Source: Paenibacillus polysaccharolyticus
Lineage (GTDB): Bacteria; Bacillota; Bacilli; Paenibacillales; Paenibacillaceae
Reading direction: 5' to 3'
DNA length: 37,885 nucleotides
Assembly: GCF_900102085.1 (NCBI RefSeq)
Contig: NZ_FMVM01000032.1
Coordinates: forward strand, 1-37,885
The position numbers were made by a program, and so were the translations under genes. The notes under the pieces were generated by a model. It was not told the DNA's origin and ran no database searches. It worked only from the letters and a program-made list of their open reading frames with translations. This document shows, one piece after another, positions 25,155 through 32,656 of this stretch (position 1 is the stretch's first letter; each line of letters begins with the position of its first letter).

Positions 25155-26855
25155 ATGAAGGGCAGAACACCAAAAACATTTGCAATGCTTTTGTTAGCGA
25201 GCGCTCTTGCGATCACAGCAGGATGCGGAACTACCGGAGGGAAATCAGCTGAAGAAAAACCGGTGGATACGGGGGATACAACAACGCCAATCACCTTTAC
25301 ATTCTTCGGTGCCGATGCAAGTCCGAACTGGAATAACATGAAGGATGCTGTTGGGCAAGAGATTACGAAGGCAACCGGTGTTACGCTTGAAGCTGAATTT
25401 GACGTGAATAACGGTGGAGACCAGAAAATTCCGCTGATGGCTGCTAGTGGTGATTACCCTGATATTATCTATCCTAAAGGAAACCTGTCGAAGCTGGTGG
25501 ATGCAGGTGCCATGCTTGATCTAACCGACCTGATTGAGGAACATGCACCTAACCTGAAAAAAATCTATGGTGACCAGATGAACCGTCTGAAATATAGCAA
25601 TGAAGATCAGAAAATTTATACGATTCCAACGAATATGGGTGTAGGTAACGTCGCATTCGATGCTACCGGCGGATTCGAGATTCAGCAGAAAGTGTTGAAA
25701 GAGCTGGGTTATCCCGAAGTGAAAACCCTTGAAGATTATGAAAACGTGCTACGCACTTATTATGAGAAACATCCAACCATTGATGGTCAGCCTACGATTC
25801 CGCTCACGCTGAATGCGGATGACTGGAAGATTATGATTACGGTTACAAACCCGGCCTTTCAAGCAACGGGCGGACCAGACGATGGTGAATATTATATTGA
25901 TCCAGAGACGTATGAAGCAAAGCTGCACTACAAACGTCCAGAGGAAAAAGAATACTTCCGCTGGCTGAACAAAATGTACAACGAAGGTCTCTTGGATAAA
26001 GATACGTTTGTTCAGAAGGATGACCAGTACAAATCCAAAATTGCCAGTGGCCGCGTACTGGGTCTGATCGACCAGGAGTGGAACTATGGCGAAGCTGAGA
26101 ATGCGCTTAAATCCAAAAACAACGGCGAGAGCACATATGCTCACTTCTCCGTGTCCCTGAACAAAGACATCGTAGATCATACGTTCCAGCCAACCGGTTT
26201 TGACGGTTACGGCATTGGTATTACAACGTCTGCGAAAGATCCGGTTCGTATCATCAAGTTTATGGATTGGCTTGCTTCTGACGAAGGCCAGGTGCTCCGG
26301 TACTGGGGTGTTGAGAACCAGCACTACAAAGTAGAGAATGGAAAACGCATCGTACCAGATGATGTGCAGGATCGTAAAACTAACGATAACTCCGCGTTCA
26401 CAAAAGAGTCTGGAGTCGGAATGTATAACATCTTTAGTGCCAGATATGGTGACGGTATGAAAGATTCCACAGATAACTACTACACAACGAACTTCCCTGA
26501 ACAGATTCAGGCTGGATATACGGCAGCTGAGAAAGAAACGTTGAAAGCGTATGGCATTACAACATGGAAAGATTTCTTCCCATCTGAGGATAAGTTGAAA
26601 CTAAAGGATTGGGGTGCAGCATATAACATGCCGGTGCCTTCCGATACCGAATACAACGTGACTTTCCAAAAAACACAGGATATCATCCGCAAACGTATTC
26701 CAGAAGCGATCTTGGCGAAACCGGATCAATTCGACAGTGTGTATGACGGGCTGCTGGCTGAACTGGATAAAGCAGGCGCAGTGGAGATGGAAAAACAATA
26801 TACCGTCTGGATCAAGGATCGTGTATCCCTCTGGACAGGTAAAGATGTGAAATAA
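25155..26855 (+). CDS. Sugar-binding lipoprotein, LipO-like, paralogue 2
   Basis: This is a receptor lipoprotein of about 566 residues with signal peptide MKGRTPKTFAMLLLASALAI and lipobox ITAGC (Cys near 23), a short charged linker and the family 1 solute-binding fold. Much of the mature chain is residue-for-residue the same as paralogue 3, including long runs around EEHAPNLKKIYGDQMNRLKY, LKELGYPEVKTLEDYENVLR and FQPTGFDGYGIGITTSAKDP. AAAGGGGG precedes the ATG. It has its own promoter with cre and paired palindromes, separate from the permease operon. It probably feeds substrate to the same permease pair. Confidence 0.92.
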   Translation: MKGRTPKTFAMLLLASALAITAGCGTTGGKSAEEKPVDTGDTTTPITFTFFGADASPNWNNMKDAVGQEITKATGVTLEAEFDVNNGGDQKIPLMAASGDYPDIIYPKGNLSKLVDAGAMLDLTDLIEEHAPNLKKIYGDQMNRLKYSNEDQKIYTIPTNMGVGNVAFDATGGFEIQQKVLKELGYPEVKTLEDYENVLRTYYEKHPTIDGQPTIPLTLNADDWKIMITVTNPAFQATGGPDDGEYYIDPETYEAKLHYKRPEEKEYFRWLNKMYNEGLLDKDTFVQKDDQYKSKIASGRVLGLIDQEWNYGEAENALKSKNNGESTYAHFSVSLNKDIVDHTFQPTGFDGYGIGITTSAKDPVRIIKFMDWLASDEGQVLRYWGVENQHYKVENGKRIVPDDVQDRKTNDNSAFTKESGVGMYNIFSARYGDGMKDSTDNYYTTNFPEQIQAGYTAAEKETLKAYGITTWKDFFPSEDKLKLKDWGAAYNMPVPSDTEYNVTFQKTQDIIRKRIPEAILAKPDQFDSVYDGLLAELDKAGAVEMEKQYTVWIKDRVSLWTGKDVK

Positions 26856-26997
26856 GTTTTAGCATGACAAATGCATTGAAGGAAAATTGTAATTATATTT
26901 TTCAAGATTAAGCAGCTTGGCTCAAATAAGAAGTGGTATTCACAGGCACCAAGCCTGTTATACAGATAAAACCTTCATAAATAGGGGAGATAGACAA

Positions 26998-28707
26998 ATG
27001 AGAGGCAAAATGAAAGGCAGAATGACAGGTAAGACACCCAAGACGTTTGCGATGTTAATGTTGGCTAGTGCAATGTTGGTTACAGCTGGATGCGGTAACT
27101 CCGGTAGCAAAGAGACTACCGAATCCAGTGGTACCGACCCGATTACGATCTCGTTCTTTGGCGCAGATCCAAGTCCAACCTGGAACAACATGCAGGATGC
27201 CGTTGGTAAAGAGATCACGAAGCAAACCGGCGTTACGATTGAGGCTGAGTATGATGTCAACAATGGCGGTGACCAGAAGGTTGCACTGATGGCGGCCAGC
27301 GGTGACTATCCAGACATGATTTTCCCAAAAGGAAACTTATCGAAATTGGTGGATGCAGGTGCAATGATTGACCTCACCGATCTGATCGAGGAGCATGCTC
27401 CTAACCTGAAAAAAATCTATGGTGATCAGATGAACCGTCTGAAATACAGCACCGAAGATCAGGCGATCTATACCATCCCGACCAACATGGGGGTAGACAA
27501 CGTTGTTTTTGACGCTACAGGCGGATTCGAAATCCAGCAAAAGGTATTGAAAGAACTGGGTTACCCTGAAGTAAAAACACTTGAAGATTATGAAAATGTA
27601 CTCCGTGCATATTATGAAAAACATCCTACCATCGATGGACAGCCAACGATTCCACTGACGCTGAATGCCGATGACTGGAAAATCATGATCACGGTTACGA
27701 ATCCGGCCTTCCAGGCAACGGGTGCACCGGATGATGGAGAGTATTACATCAATCCTGAGACATATGAAGCGATGCTTCATTACAAACGTCCAGAGGAGAA
27801 AGAATACTTCCGCTGGTTGAACAAAATGTACAACGAAGGTCTTCTAGACAAAGATACATTTGTGCAAAAGGATGACCAGTACAAGTCCAAAATCGCTAGC
27901 GGCCGTGTTCTGGGTCTGATTGATCAGGAGTGGAACTATGGTGAAGCCGAGAATGCGCTCAAGTCCGCAGGTAAGGATGACAGCACGTATGCTCACTTCT
28001 CCGTCTCGCTGAACAAGGACATCGTAGACCACACGTTCCAGCCAACCGGTTTTGACGGTTACGGTATCGGAATCACGACGTCTGCCAAAGATCCGGTTCG
28101 CATCATCAAGTTTATGGATTGGCTTGCATCCGATGAAGGTCAAGTCCTGAGAAACTGGGGCATTGAAAATGAGCATTACAAAGTAGAGGATGGCAAACGT
28201 GTCGTTCCACAAGATATTCAGGATCGCAAAGTAAACGATAATTCCGCATTCACCAAAGAAACAGGTATTGGCATGTACAACATTTTCAGTGCCAGATACG
28301 GTGATGGTGTGAAGGATGCAACGGACAATTATTACACGACCAACTTCCCTGAGCAGATTCAGGCTGGATACACAGCGGCTGAGAAGGAAACGTTGAAAGC
28401 TTATGGTATTAATACTTGGAAGGATTTCTATCCTGCTGAAGATGATCTGAAGCTGAAAGAGTGGGGGGCAGCGTACAATATGCCCGTACCTTCCGGTACA
28501 GATTACAGTGTGAAATTCCAGAAAACACAGGATATCGTGCGCAAACGTATTCCGGAAGCTGTTCTGACTTCACCAGCGAACTTCGATGCAACCTATGATG
28601 CATTCCTGGCTGAACTGGATAAAGCCGGTGCAGTAGAAATGGAGAAACAATACACGGAATGGATCAAAGATCGTGTATCCCTGTGGACGGGTAAAGACGT
28701 TAAATAA
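26998..28707 (+). CDS. Sugar-binding lipoprotein, LipO-like, paralogue 3
   Basis: This is a receptor lipoprotein of about 569 residues. I start it at the ATG at 26998 behind AGGGGAGA, although the frame is open to 26917. The signal peptide contains GKTPKTFAMLMLASAM with lipobox VTAGC. The mature part is nearly identical to paralogue 2; differences cluster in the linker after the cysteine, the NMGVDNVVFDATGG segment, the KSAGKDDSTYAHF segment and the C-terminal third. The 142-base gap after paralogue 2 holds no U-tailed terminator, only a GCTTGG/CCAAGC stem, so both may share one transcript. A terminator follows at 28750. Confidence 0.92.
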   Translation: MRGKMKGRMTGKTPKTFAMLMLASAMLVTAGCGNSGSKETTESSGTDPITISFFGADPSPTWNNMQDAVGKEITKQTGVTIEAEYDVNNGGDQKVALMAASGDYPDMIFPKGNLSKLVDAGAMIDLTDLIEEHAPNLKKIYGDQMNRLKYSTEDQAIYTIPTNMGVDNVVFDATGGFEIQQKVLKELGYPEVKTLEDYENVLRAYYEKHPTIDGQPTIPLTLNADDWKIMITVTNPAFQATGAPDDGEYYINPETYEAMLHYKRPEEKEYFRWLNKMYNEGLLDKDTFVQKDDQYKSKIASGRVLGLIDQEWNYGEAENALKSAGKDDSTYAHFSVSLNKDIVDHTFQPTGFDGYGIGITTSAKDPVRIIKFMDWLASDEGQVLRNWGIENEHYKVEDGKRVVPQDIQDRKVNDNSAFTKETGIGMYNIFSARYGDGVKDATDNYYTTNFPEQIQAGYTAAEKETLKAYGINTWKDFYPAEDDLKLKEWGAAYNMPVPSGTDYSVKFQKTQDIVRKRIPEAVLTSPANFDATYDAFLAELDKAGAVEMEKQYTEWIKDRVSLWTGKDVK

Positions 28708-28749
28708 TAAGAGTTCATCTTTATACCAGTTTCGAATCGGAGTATTAGG

Positions 28750-28777
28750 AAAAGGCCCTCATTGTGAGGGCTTTTTT
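28750..28777 (+). terminator. Rho-independent terminator after receptor 3
   Basis: AAAAGGCCCTCA (28750-28761) pairs with TGAGGG-CTTTT (28765-28775), with one bulged or mismatched base, followed by TT. Confidence 0.82.
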
Positions 28778-28816
28778 CTGTAGTAGTATCTTTTGAGAAT
28801 TCTGTAACGAGAAGCA

Positions 28817-28867
28817 TTGACGACATTTTTGAAATCGCATATAATCCTCTTATTGTAAGCACTTCCA
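28817..28867 (+). promoter_or_regulatory. Sigma-A promoter with cre-like site, bglA
   Basis: TTGACG (28817-28822) and TATAAT (28840-28845) are 17 bases apart. TGTAAGCACTTCCA (28854-28867) is a cre-like site with two mismatches at the transcription start, in the same geometry as the receptor 2 promoter. Confidence 0.65.
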
Positions 28868-28938
28868 GTCAACATAATGGATGAATTCTAAGTTTTGCAT
28901 GTTTACATCATTGAAACTTTTTTATTTTCGCATTTTCG

Positions 28939-28962
28939 AAAACGTTTTAGGAAACTAGTTTC
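28939..28962 (+). promoter_or_regulatory. Paired palindromic operator in the bglA leader
   Basis: AAAACGTTTT (28939-28948), flanked by TTCG, is followed by the perfect 12-bp palindrome GAAACTAGTTTC (28951-28962), centres 13 bases apart. It lies about 90-110 bases downstream of the TATAAT at 28840, where a bound repressor would block transcription, unless an unseen second promoter is used. Confidence 0.5.
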
Positions 28963-29099
28963 GCTAACTCCCTATTTCATAAAAAGAAAAAAAATAGGTA
29001 ATAAGCGAGATGGAATCATGCCTTACATGCACGACCCTATTACTAATGAATGACGTGGGAAGCACGATCCGTACGTCATCTGAACTGGAGGATTTAATT

Positions 29100-30446
29100 A
29101 TGACGATTTTTCAATTTCCGCAAGATTTCCGCTGGGGAACCGCAACCGCATCCTATCAGATTGAGGGGGCTGCACAAGAGGGAGGGCGTGGAGTATCCAT
29201 CTGGGATACATTCGCACGTACTCCTGGTAAAGTGTTTAACGGTGATAATGGTGATGTTGCGTGTGACAGTTACCACCGTTATGAAGAAGATATTGCACTG
29301 ATGAAAAAGCTTGGCATTAACACGTATCGTTTCTCTATTGCGTGGCCACGCATTATTCCAGATGGGGATGGAGAGATCAACCGTGAAGGTCTGGATTTCT
29401 ATCATCGTTTTGTAGATGCTCTGTTAGATGCTGGTATTGAACCGTTCCTTACACTGTACCACTGGGATTTACCACAGACGCTGGAGGATGACGGGGGCTG
29501 GGGAAACCGCAGAACGGTGGATGCATTTGTGAAATATGCTGAAGTGATCTTCAAAGAATTTTCAGGCAAGATCAACTTCTGGCTAACCTTCAATGAACCA
29601 TGGTGTATTGCCTTCCTGTCCAATATGCTTGGCATTCATGCGCCGGGTAATAAAGATGTGCAAACGGCTATTAATGTGGCTCATGGTCTGCTCGTGGCAC
29701 ACGGCAAAGCTGTACAGTCTTTCCGCCGTATGGGCATTACGGGTCAAATCGGTATCGCTCCGAATGTATGCTGGGCTGAGCCGTACAGCAAATCTGCTGA
29801 GGATCAGGCAGCATGTGACCGCTCTATCGCACTGAATACAGACTGGTTCCTTGATCCAATCTATAAAGGCTCCTATCCTCAATTTTTGGTGGACTGGTTT
29901 GCAGAAGCAGGAGCAACTGTACCGATTCAAGATGGAGATATGGAAATTATCTCAGAGCCGATTGACTTGCTTGGCATTAACTACTATACGATGGGCATTA
30001 ACCGTCATAATCCCGAAGCCGGTGTGCTTCAGTCGGAAGAAATGAACATGGGATTAATTAAAACAGACATCGGCTGGCCTGTGGAATCACGCGGTTTGTA
30101 TGAATTCATGCATTACCTGCAAAAGTACGGTAACGTGGATGTATATATTACAGAGAATGGTGCATGTATTAACGATGATCTGGAAAATGGTAAAATTAAC
30201 GACGATCGCCGTATTTCGTATTATGAGCAACACTTGGCCCAGATCCATCGCATCATCAATGACGGCATCAACCTGAAAGGGTATATGGCCTGGTCGCTGA
30301 TGGATAATTATGAATGGGCTGAAGGTTACCGGATGCGCTTTGGTTTGGTGCATGTTGATTTTCGTTCACTTGTGAGAACGCCTAAGGAGAGCTTTTACTG
30401 GTATCAGAACGTGATCAAAAATAATTGGCTTGAGATCCGGAACTAG
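29100..30446 (+). CDS. bglA: Beta-glucosidase, glycoside hydrolase family 1
   Basis: This cytoplasmic enzyme releases glucose from cellobiose and other beta-glucosides by a retaining mechanism. The 448-residue protein begins MTIFQFPQDFRWGTATASYQ. Acid/base Glu166 is in TFNEPW and nucleophile Glu352 in YITENGA; YHWDLPQ and MAWSLMDNYEWAEGY are also present. Length, both positions and overall wording agree with P. polymyxa BglA as I recall it. GGAGG at 29087-29091 precedes the ATG at 29100; the frame is open upstream to 29010 but that part is not homologous. It is transcribed alone, with cre and paired operators upstream. It probably hydrolyses the sugar brought in by the neighbouring transporter. 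Confidence 0.95.
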   Translation: MTIFQFPQDFRWGTATASYQIEGAAQEGGRGVSIWDTFARTPGKVFNGDNGDVACDSYHRYEEDIALMKKLGINTYRFSIAWPRIIPDGDGEINREGLDFYHRFVDALLDAGIEPFLTLYHWDLPQTLEDDGGWGNRRTVDAFVKYAEVIFKEFSGKINFWLTFNEPWCIAFLSNMLGIHAPGNKDVQTAINVAHGLLVAHGKAVQSFRRMGITGQIGIAPNVCWAEPYSKSAEDQAACDRSIALNTDWFLDPIYKGSYPQFLVDWFAEAGATVPIQDGDMEIISEPIDLLGINYYTMGINRHNPEAGVLQSEEMNMGLIKTDIGWPVESRGLYEFMHYLQKYGNVDVYITENGACINDDLENGKINDDRRISYYEQHLAQIHRIINDGINLKGYMAWSLMDNYEWAEGYRMRFGLVHVDFRSLVRTPKESFYWYQNVIKNNWLEIRN

Positions 30447-30498
30447 ATTCTAAGCGAATGTCTTCTTTAACAGAAATTATTTTTTTCTACTATATATA

Positions 30499-30536
30499 GG
30501 CGGTTCTGTCGGACTTCTCCGATAGACCGTCTTTTT
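30499..30536 (+). terminator. Rho-independent terminator after bglA
   Basis: GGCGGTTCTGTCGGA (30499-30513) pairs with TCCGATAGACCGTC (30518-30531) with small imperfections, followed by TTTTT. Confidence 0.8.
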
Positions 30537-30540
30537 CTTA

Positions 30541-30739
30541 TTCTAACGATCTCAGATGAGCTTATTTGAGCGAAATAGTGCCTTCTGAAATTGTAACGAT
30601 CTCCACAAAGCTTATTTCAACAAAAACAGAAGAAACAAGCCCATTTTAGCTCCAAACAACTCAAATAAGCTCTCCTGTGATCGTTAGAAAATAAAAAGGT
30701 GTGATATACCCTAAATAGCGTCTCTGGTGATCGTTAGAA
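30541..30739. repeat. Cluster of four copies of a dispersed repeat, two in each orientation
   Basis: TTCTAACGAT starts a 30-base unit (30541-30570) that recurs inverted at 30660-30689 with three differences. A third, weaker copy in the first orientation lies at about 30592-30620 (TAACGATCTCCACAAAGCTT). A fourth, inverted, at 30714-30739 is identical over 26 bases to 110-135. The shared core is TAACGATC followed by six to ten variable bases and GCTTATTT or GCTATT. The pairs could fold into a large hairpin. The stretch from 30740 to the promoter at 31002 holds no gene that I can see. Confidence 0.75.
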
Positions 30740-31001
30740 AAACGAGCCCTCTCAGCATCTTAACATTCCCAATCTAACTTCCTCTTCGTTTAATTAAAAG
30801 AACAGAGCCAGATAATCGTTAAGCATCTCTGTTGTCACAAGTAAAATTGAAATTTCTTAACTGTTCATAAGGGTTAACTAAGTTTCTGTTATAAATGGAT
30901 TGTTTTTGGGTTATAAGAAGTATAGTGATGGTCATAATAAGTTTGTCAATACAATTAAAAGAAATAAAGTGTCCAAAATGAGAAAAAAATTTGAACATTT
31001 C

Positions 31002-31053
31002 TTGACTAAAATTCATACTGATGTGGTATATTGGTATTAGGAAAGCACTTACA
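31002..31053 (+). promoter_or_regulatory. Promoter with cre-like site of the small membrane protein gene
   Basis: TTGACT (31002-31007) and TATATT (31027-31032) are 19 bases apart, a long spacer. GGAAAGCACTTACA (31040-31053) is a cre-like site; the 17 bases GAAAGCACTTACAAAAA from 31041 are identical to 24911-24927 at the receptor 2 promoter, and the offset from the -10 is the same. Confidence 0.55.
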
Positions 31054-31077
31054 AAAAGGGAAAAGGAAGTGTTTACT

Positions 31078-31341
31078 ATGGCATCTAAAACAGCAATGGT
31101 CAGCCAATTAGAGCGTAAAGATAAAAATATGCGTCGCGCAGTTTTAACGATGACAGTTCTGGCATGGGTTGCGCTCATCACTGGAGTGGTACTGTGCCTC
31201 ATCAACTTGAATGATTTTAATGATCGCAATTTAGGATTAATGGTCGGCATTGGCTTTCTTGTAGGTAGCGTATTTATCTACGTCATTGCTAAATCGATTG
31301 GTCTGGTTCATACACGGCATGAAGATGAAGGTGCAGATTAA
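31078..31341 (+). CDS. Small membrane protein of unknown function, two helices
   Basis: The 87-residue product starts at the ATG at 31078 with AAAGGAAG shortly upstream. After a charged N-terminus (SQLERKDKNMRR) there are two hydrophobic helices, about residues 22-43 and 53-72, joined by the short polar loop NLNDFNDRN. A charged tail ends RHEDEGAD. No family is recognised. It lies directly upstream of the qox operon but is separated from it by a terminator at 31404-31459 and is probably under catabolite control, so a respiratory role is only a guess. Confidence 0.65.
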   Translation: MASKTAMVSQLERKDKNMRRAVLTMTVLAWVALITGVVLCLINLNDFNDRNLGLMVGIGFLVGSVFIYVIAKSIGLVHTRHEDEGAD

Positions 31342-31403
31342 TTATAATCTTGCGTAATATCGTCCATAATAAGACTGGAGTATTCCTCGGAAATCCAGTC
31401 AAT

Positions 31404-31459
31404 AAAGCCCTTTGCGGATACGTTGACAATCGTTCAACGGGACTGCAAAGGGTTTTATT
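31404..31459 (+). terminator. Rho-independent terminator upstream of qox
   Basis: CCCTTTGC (31408-31415) and GCAAAGGG (31445-31452) pair perfectly, with an internal GTTGA/TTCAAC stem, and TTTTATTTT follows. Confidence 0.75.
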
Positions 31460-31513
31460 TTGTGACCTGGAGTGTAAAGATTACAATGTACAAATATCAA
31501 CCGATCAAGCGAT

Positions 31514-31561
31514 TTGTGAGAAAAAATTCACACATTTGGGGTGTAAAATCGACAAATTTGT
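31514..31561 (+). promoter_or_regulatory. Inverted repeats upstream of qox, candidate redox-regulator sites
   Basis: TTGTGA (31514-31519) and TTCACA (31527-31532) form an inverted repeat with a 7-base centre, reminiscent of Rex or FNR/ResD sites but with non-consensus spacing. A perfect palindrome ACAAATTTGT lies at 31552-31561. A TATACT at 31616-31621 is a possible -10 for qox, with no good -35. Confidence 0.35.
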
Positions 31562-31663
31562 TAACATGAACAAAAAAGTCGTTCGTTTCTGATATCTTTA
31601 GTAGGAAGAGAGTAGTATACTGATTTTTTAGTATTAGCGAATATTTAAGGAGAGGGGATCAAA

Positions 31664-32635
31664 ATGAACAAGAAACCTAGGTCGCTTATCCGGATTATTA
31701 TTCCGGTTGTCCTGACGTTGGTTACAATTGCGTTGATTGTCTGGCCAATGCTGGCAGGCGGGCAGTATGTTGTTCTGGATCCGAAGGGGCCTATTGGCGC
31801 CGCACAGAAAGATTTGATTATTATTTCAACTCTTTTGTGTGCTGTTGTCATCGTCCCTGTGTTGATTATGTCCGCTGTAATCGTTTGGCGTTACCGCGAC
31901 AAACCAGAAAACAAAAATGAGTACAAGCCAAACTGGGCTCATAGTACAAAGGCGGAAGTCATCTGGTGGACAATTCCGATTGTTATCATCGGACTTTTGG
32001 CCATCGTTACTGTGCGCTACACCTATGATTTGGAGCCTTCCAAACCACTGGCACATGAGAAAGAGCCCATTACGATTCAGGTATCTTCACTGGATTGGAA
32101 ATGGTTGTTCCTCTATCCTGAGCAGGGCATTGCAACAGTTAACACACTGAATATTCCTGCAGACCGGCCTGTGAAATTTGAGCTCACTGCGGATTCACCG
32201 ATGAACTCGTTCTGGATTCCGCAACTGGGTGGACAGATTTACACGATGTCAGGAATGGCAATGACCTTGTACCTGCAAGCTGACGATGAAGGTCAATATT
32301 GGGGTTCAGGAGCCAACTTTACTGGTGAACACTTTGGAGAGATGCGTTTTGATGTTAATGCAACGTCGGATGAAGAATTCGATAAATGGGTAGCTGAAGT
32401 GAAGCAACAATCCCAGCCAATGACTCAAGAAACGTATGACACACTGGCTAAGCCAGGAACAAGCAATGTTGCGTATTATTCTGCATTCCCTGAAGGACTG
32501 TTCCAGAAAATCGTAACTAAATATGTTGTTGACGGTAAAAGTGCTCACAGCAAGCATGAAGGTTCAAGCTCGAACGAGTCTGCTGCTGGAGATAAATCCT
32601 TGTCTGTACCGAAATTAAATACAAGTACGAACTAA
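31664..32635 (+). CDS. qoxA: Menaquinol oxidase subunit II
   Basis: This subunit of the aa3-type quinol oxidase has two N-terminal membrane helices (about 10-32 and 50-75) and an extracytoplasmic cupredoxin domain. It is a quinol rather than cytochrome c oxidase subunit: the segment FWIPQLGGQIYTMSGM and the later EGQYWGSGANFTGEHFGEM lack the Cys and His ligands of the CuA site, as in QoxA/CyoA. AAGGAGAGGGG precedes the ATG. Unusually, the first helix ends WPMLAGGQYVVLDPKGP with Gly where QoxA/CyoA proteins normally have the lipobox Cys. It heads the qoxABCD operon; the next gene starts 21 bases on. Confidence 0.92.
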   Translation: MNKKPRSLIRIIIPVVLTLVTIALIVWPMLAGGQYVVLDPKGPIGAAQKDLIIISTLLCAVVIVPVLIMSAVIVWRYRDKPENKNEYKPNWAHSTKAEVIWWTIPIVIIGLLAIVTVRYTYDLEPSKPLAHEKEPITIQVSSLDWKWLFLYPEQGIATVNTLNIPADRPVKFELTADSPMNSFWIPQLGGQIYTMSGMAMTLYLQADDEGQYWGSGANFTGEHFGEMRFDVNATSDEEFDKWVAEVKQQSQPMTQETYDTLAKPGTSNVAYYSAFPEGLFQKIVTKYVVDGKSAHSKHEGSSSNESAAGDKSLSVPKLNTSTN

Positions 32636-32656
32636 AGATTCGAAAGGAGGCCCCCA

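Noticed and set aside
26856..26997. Terminator between receptors 2 and 3
   Set aside because: A GCTTGG/CCAAGC stem exists but no T-run follows, so I do not call a terminator.
30541..30739. Insertion sequence
   Set aside because: No transposase frame or remnant lies within or beside the inverted repeats; the stretch is only about 200 bases.
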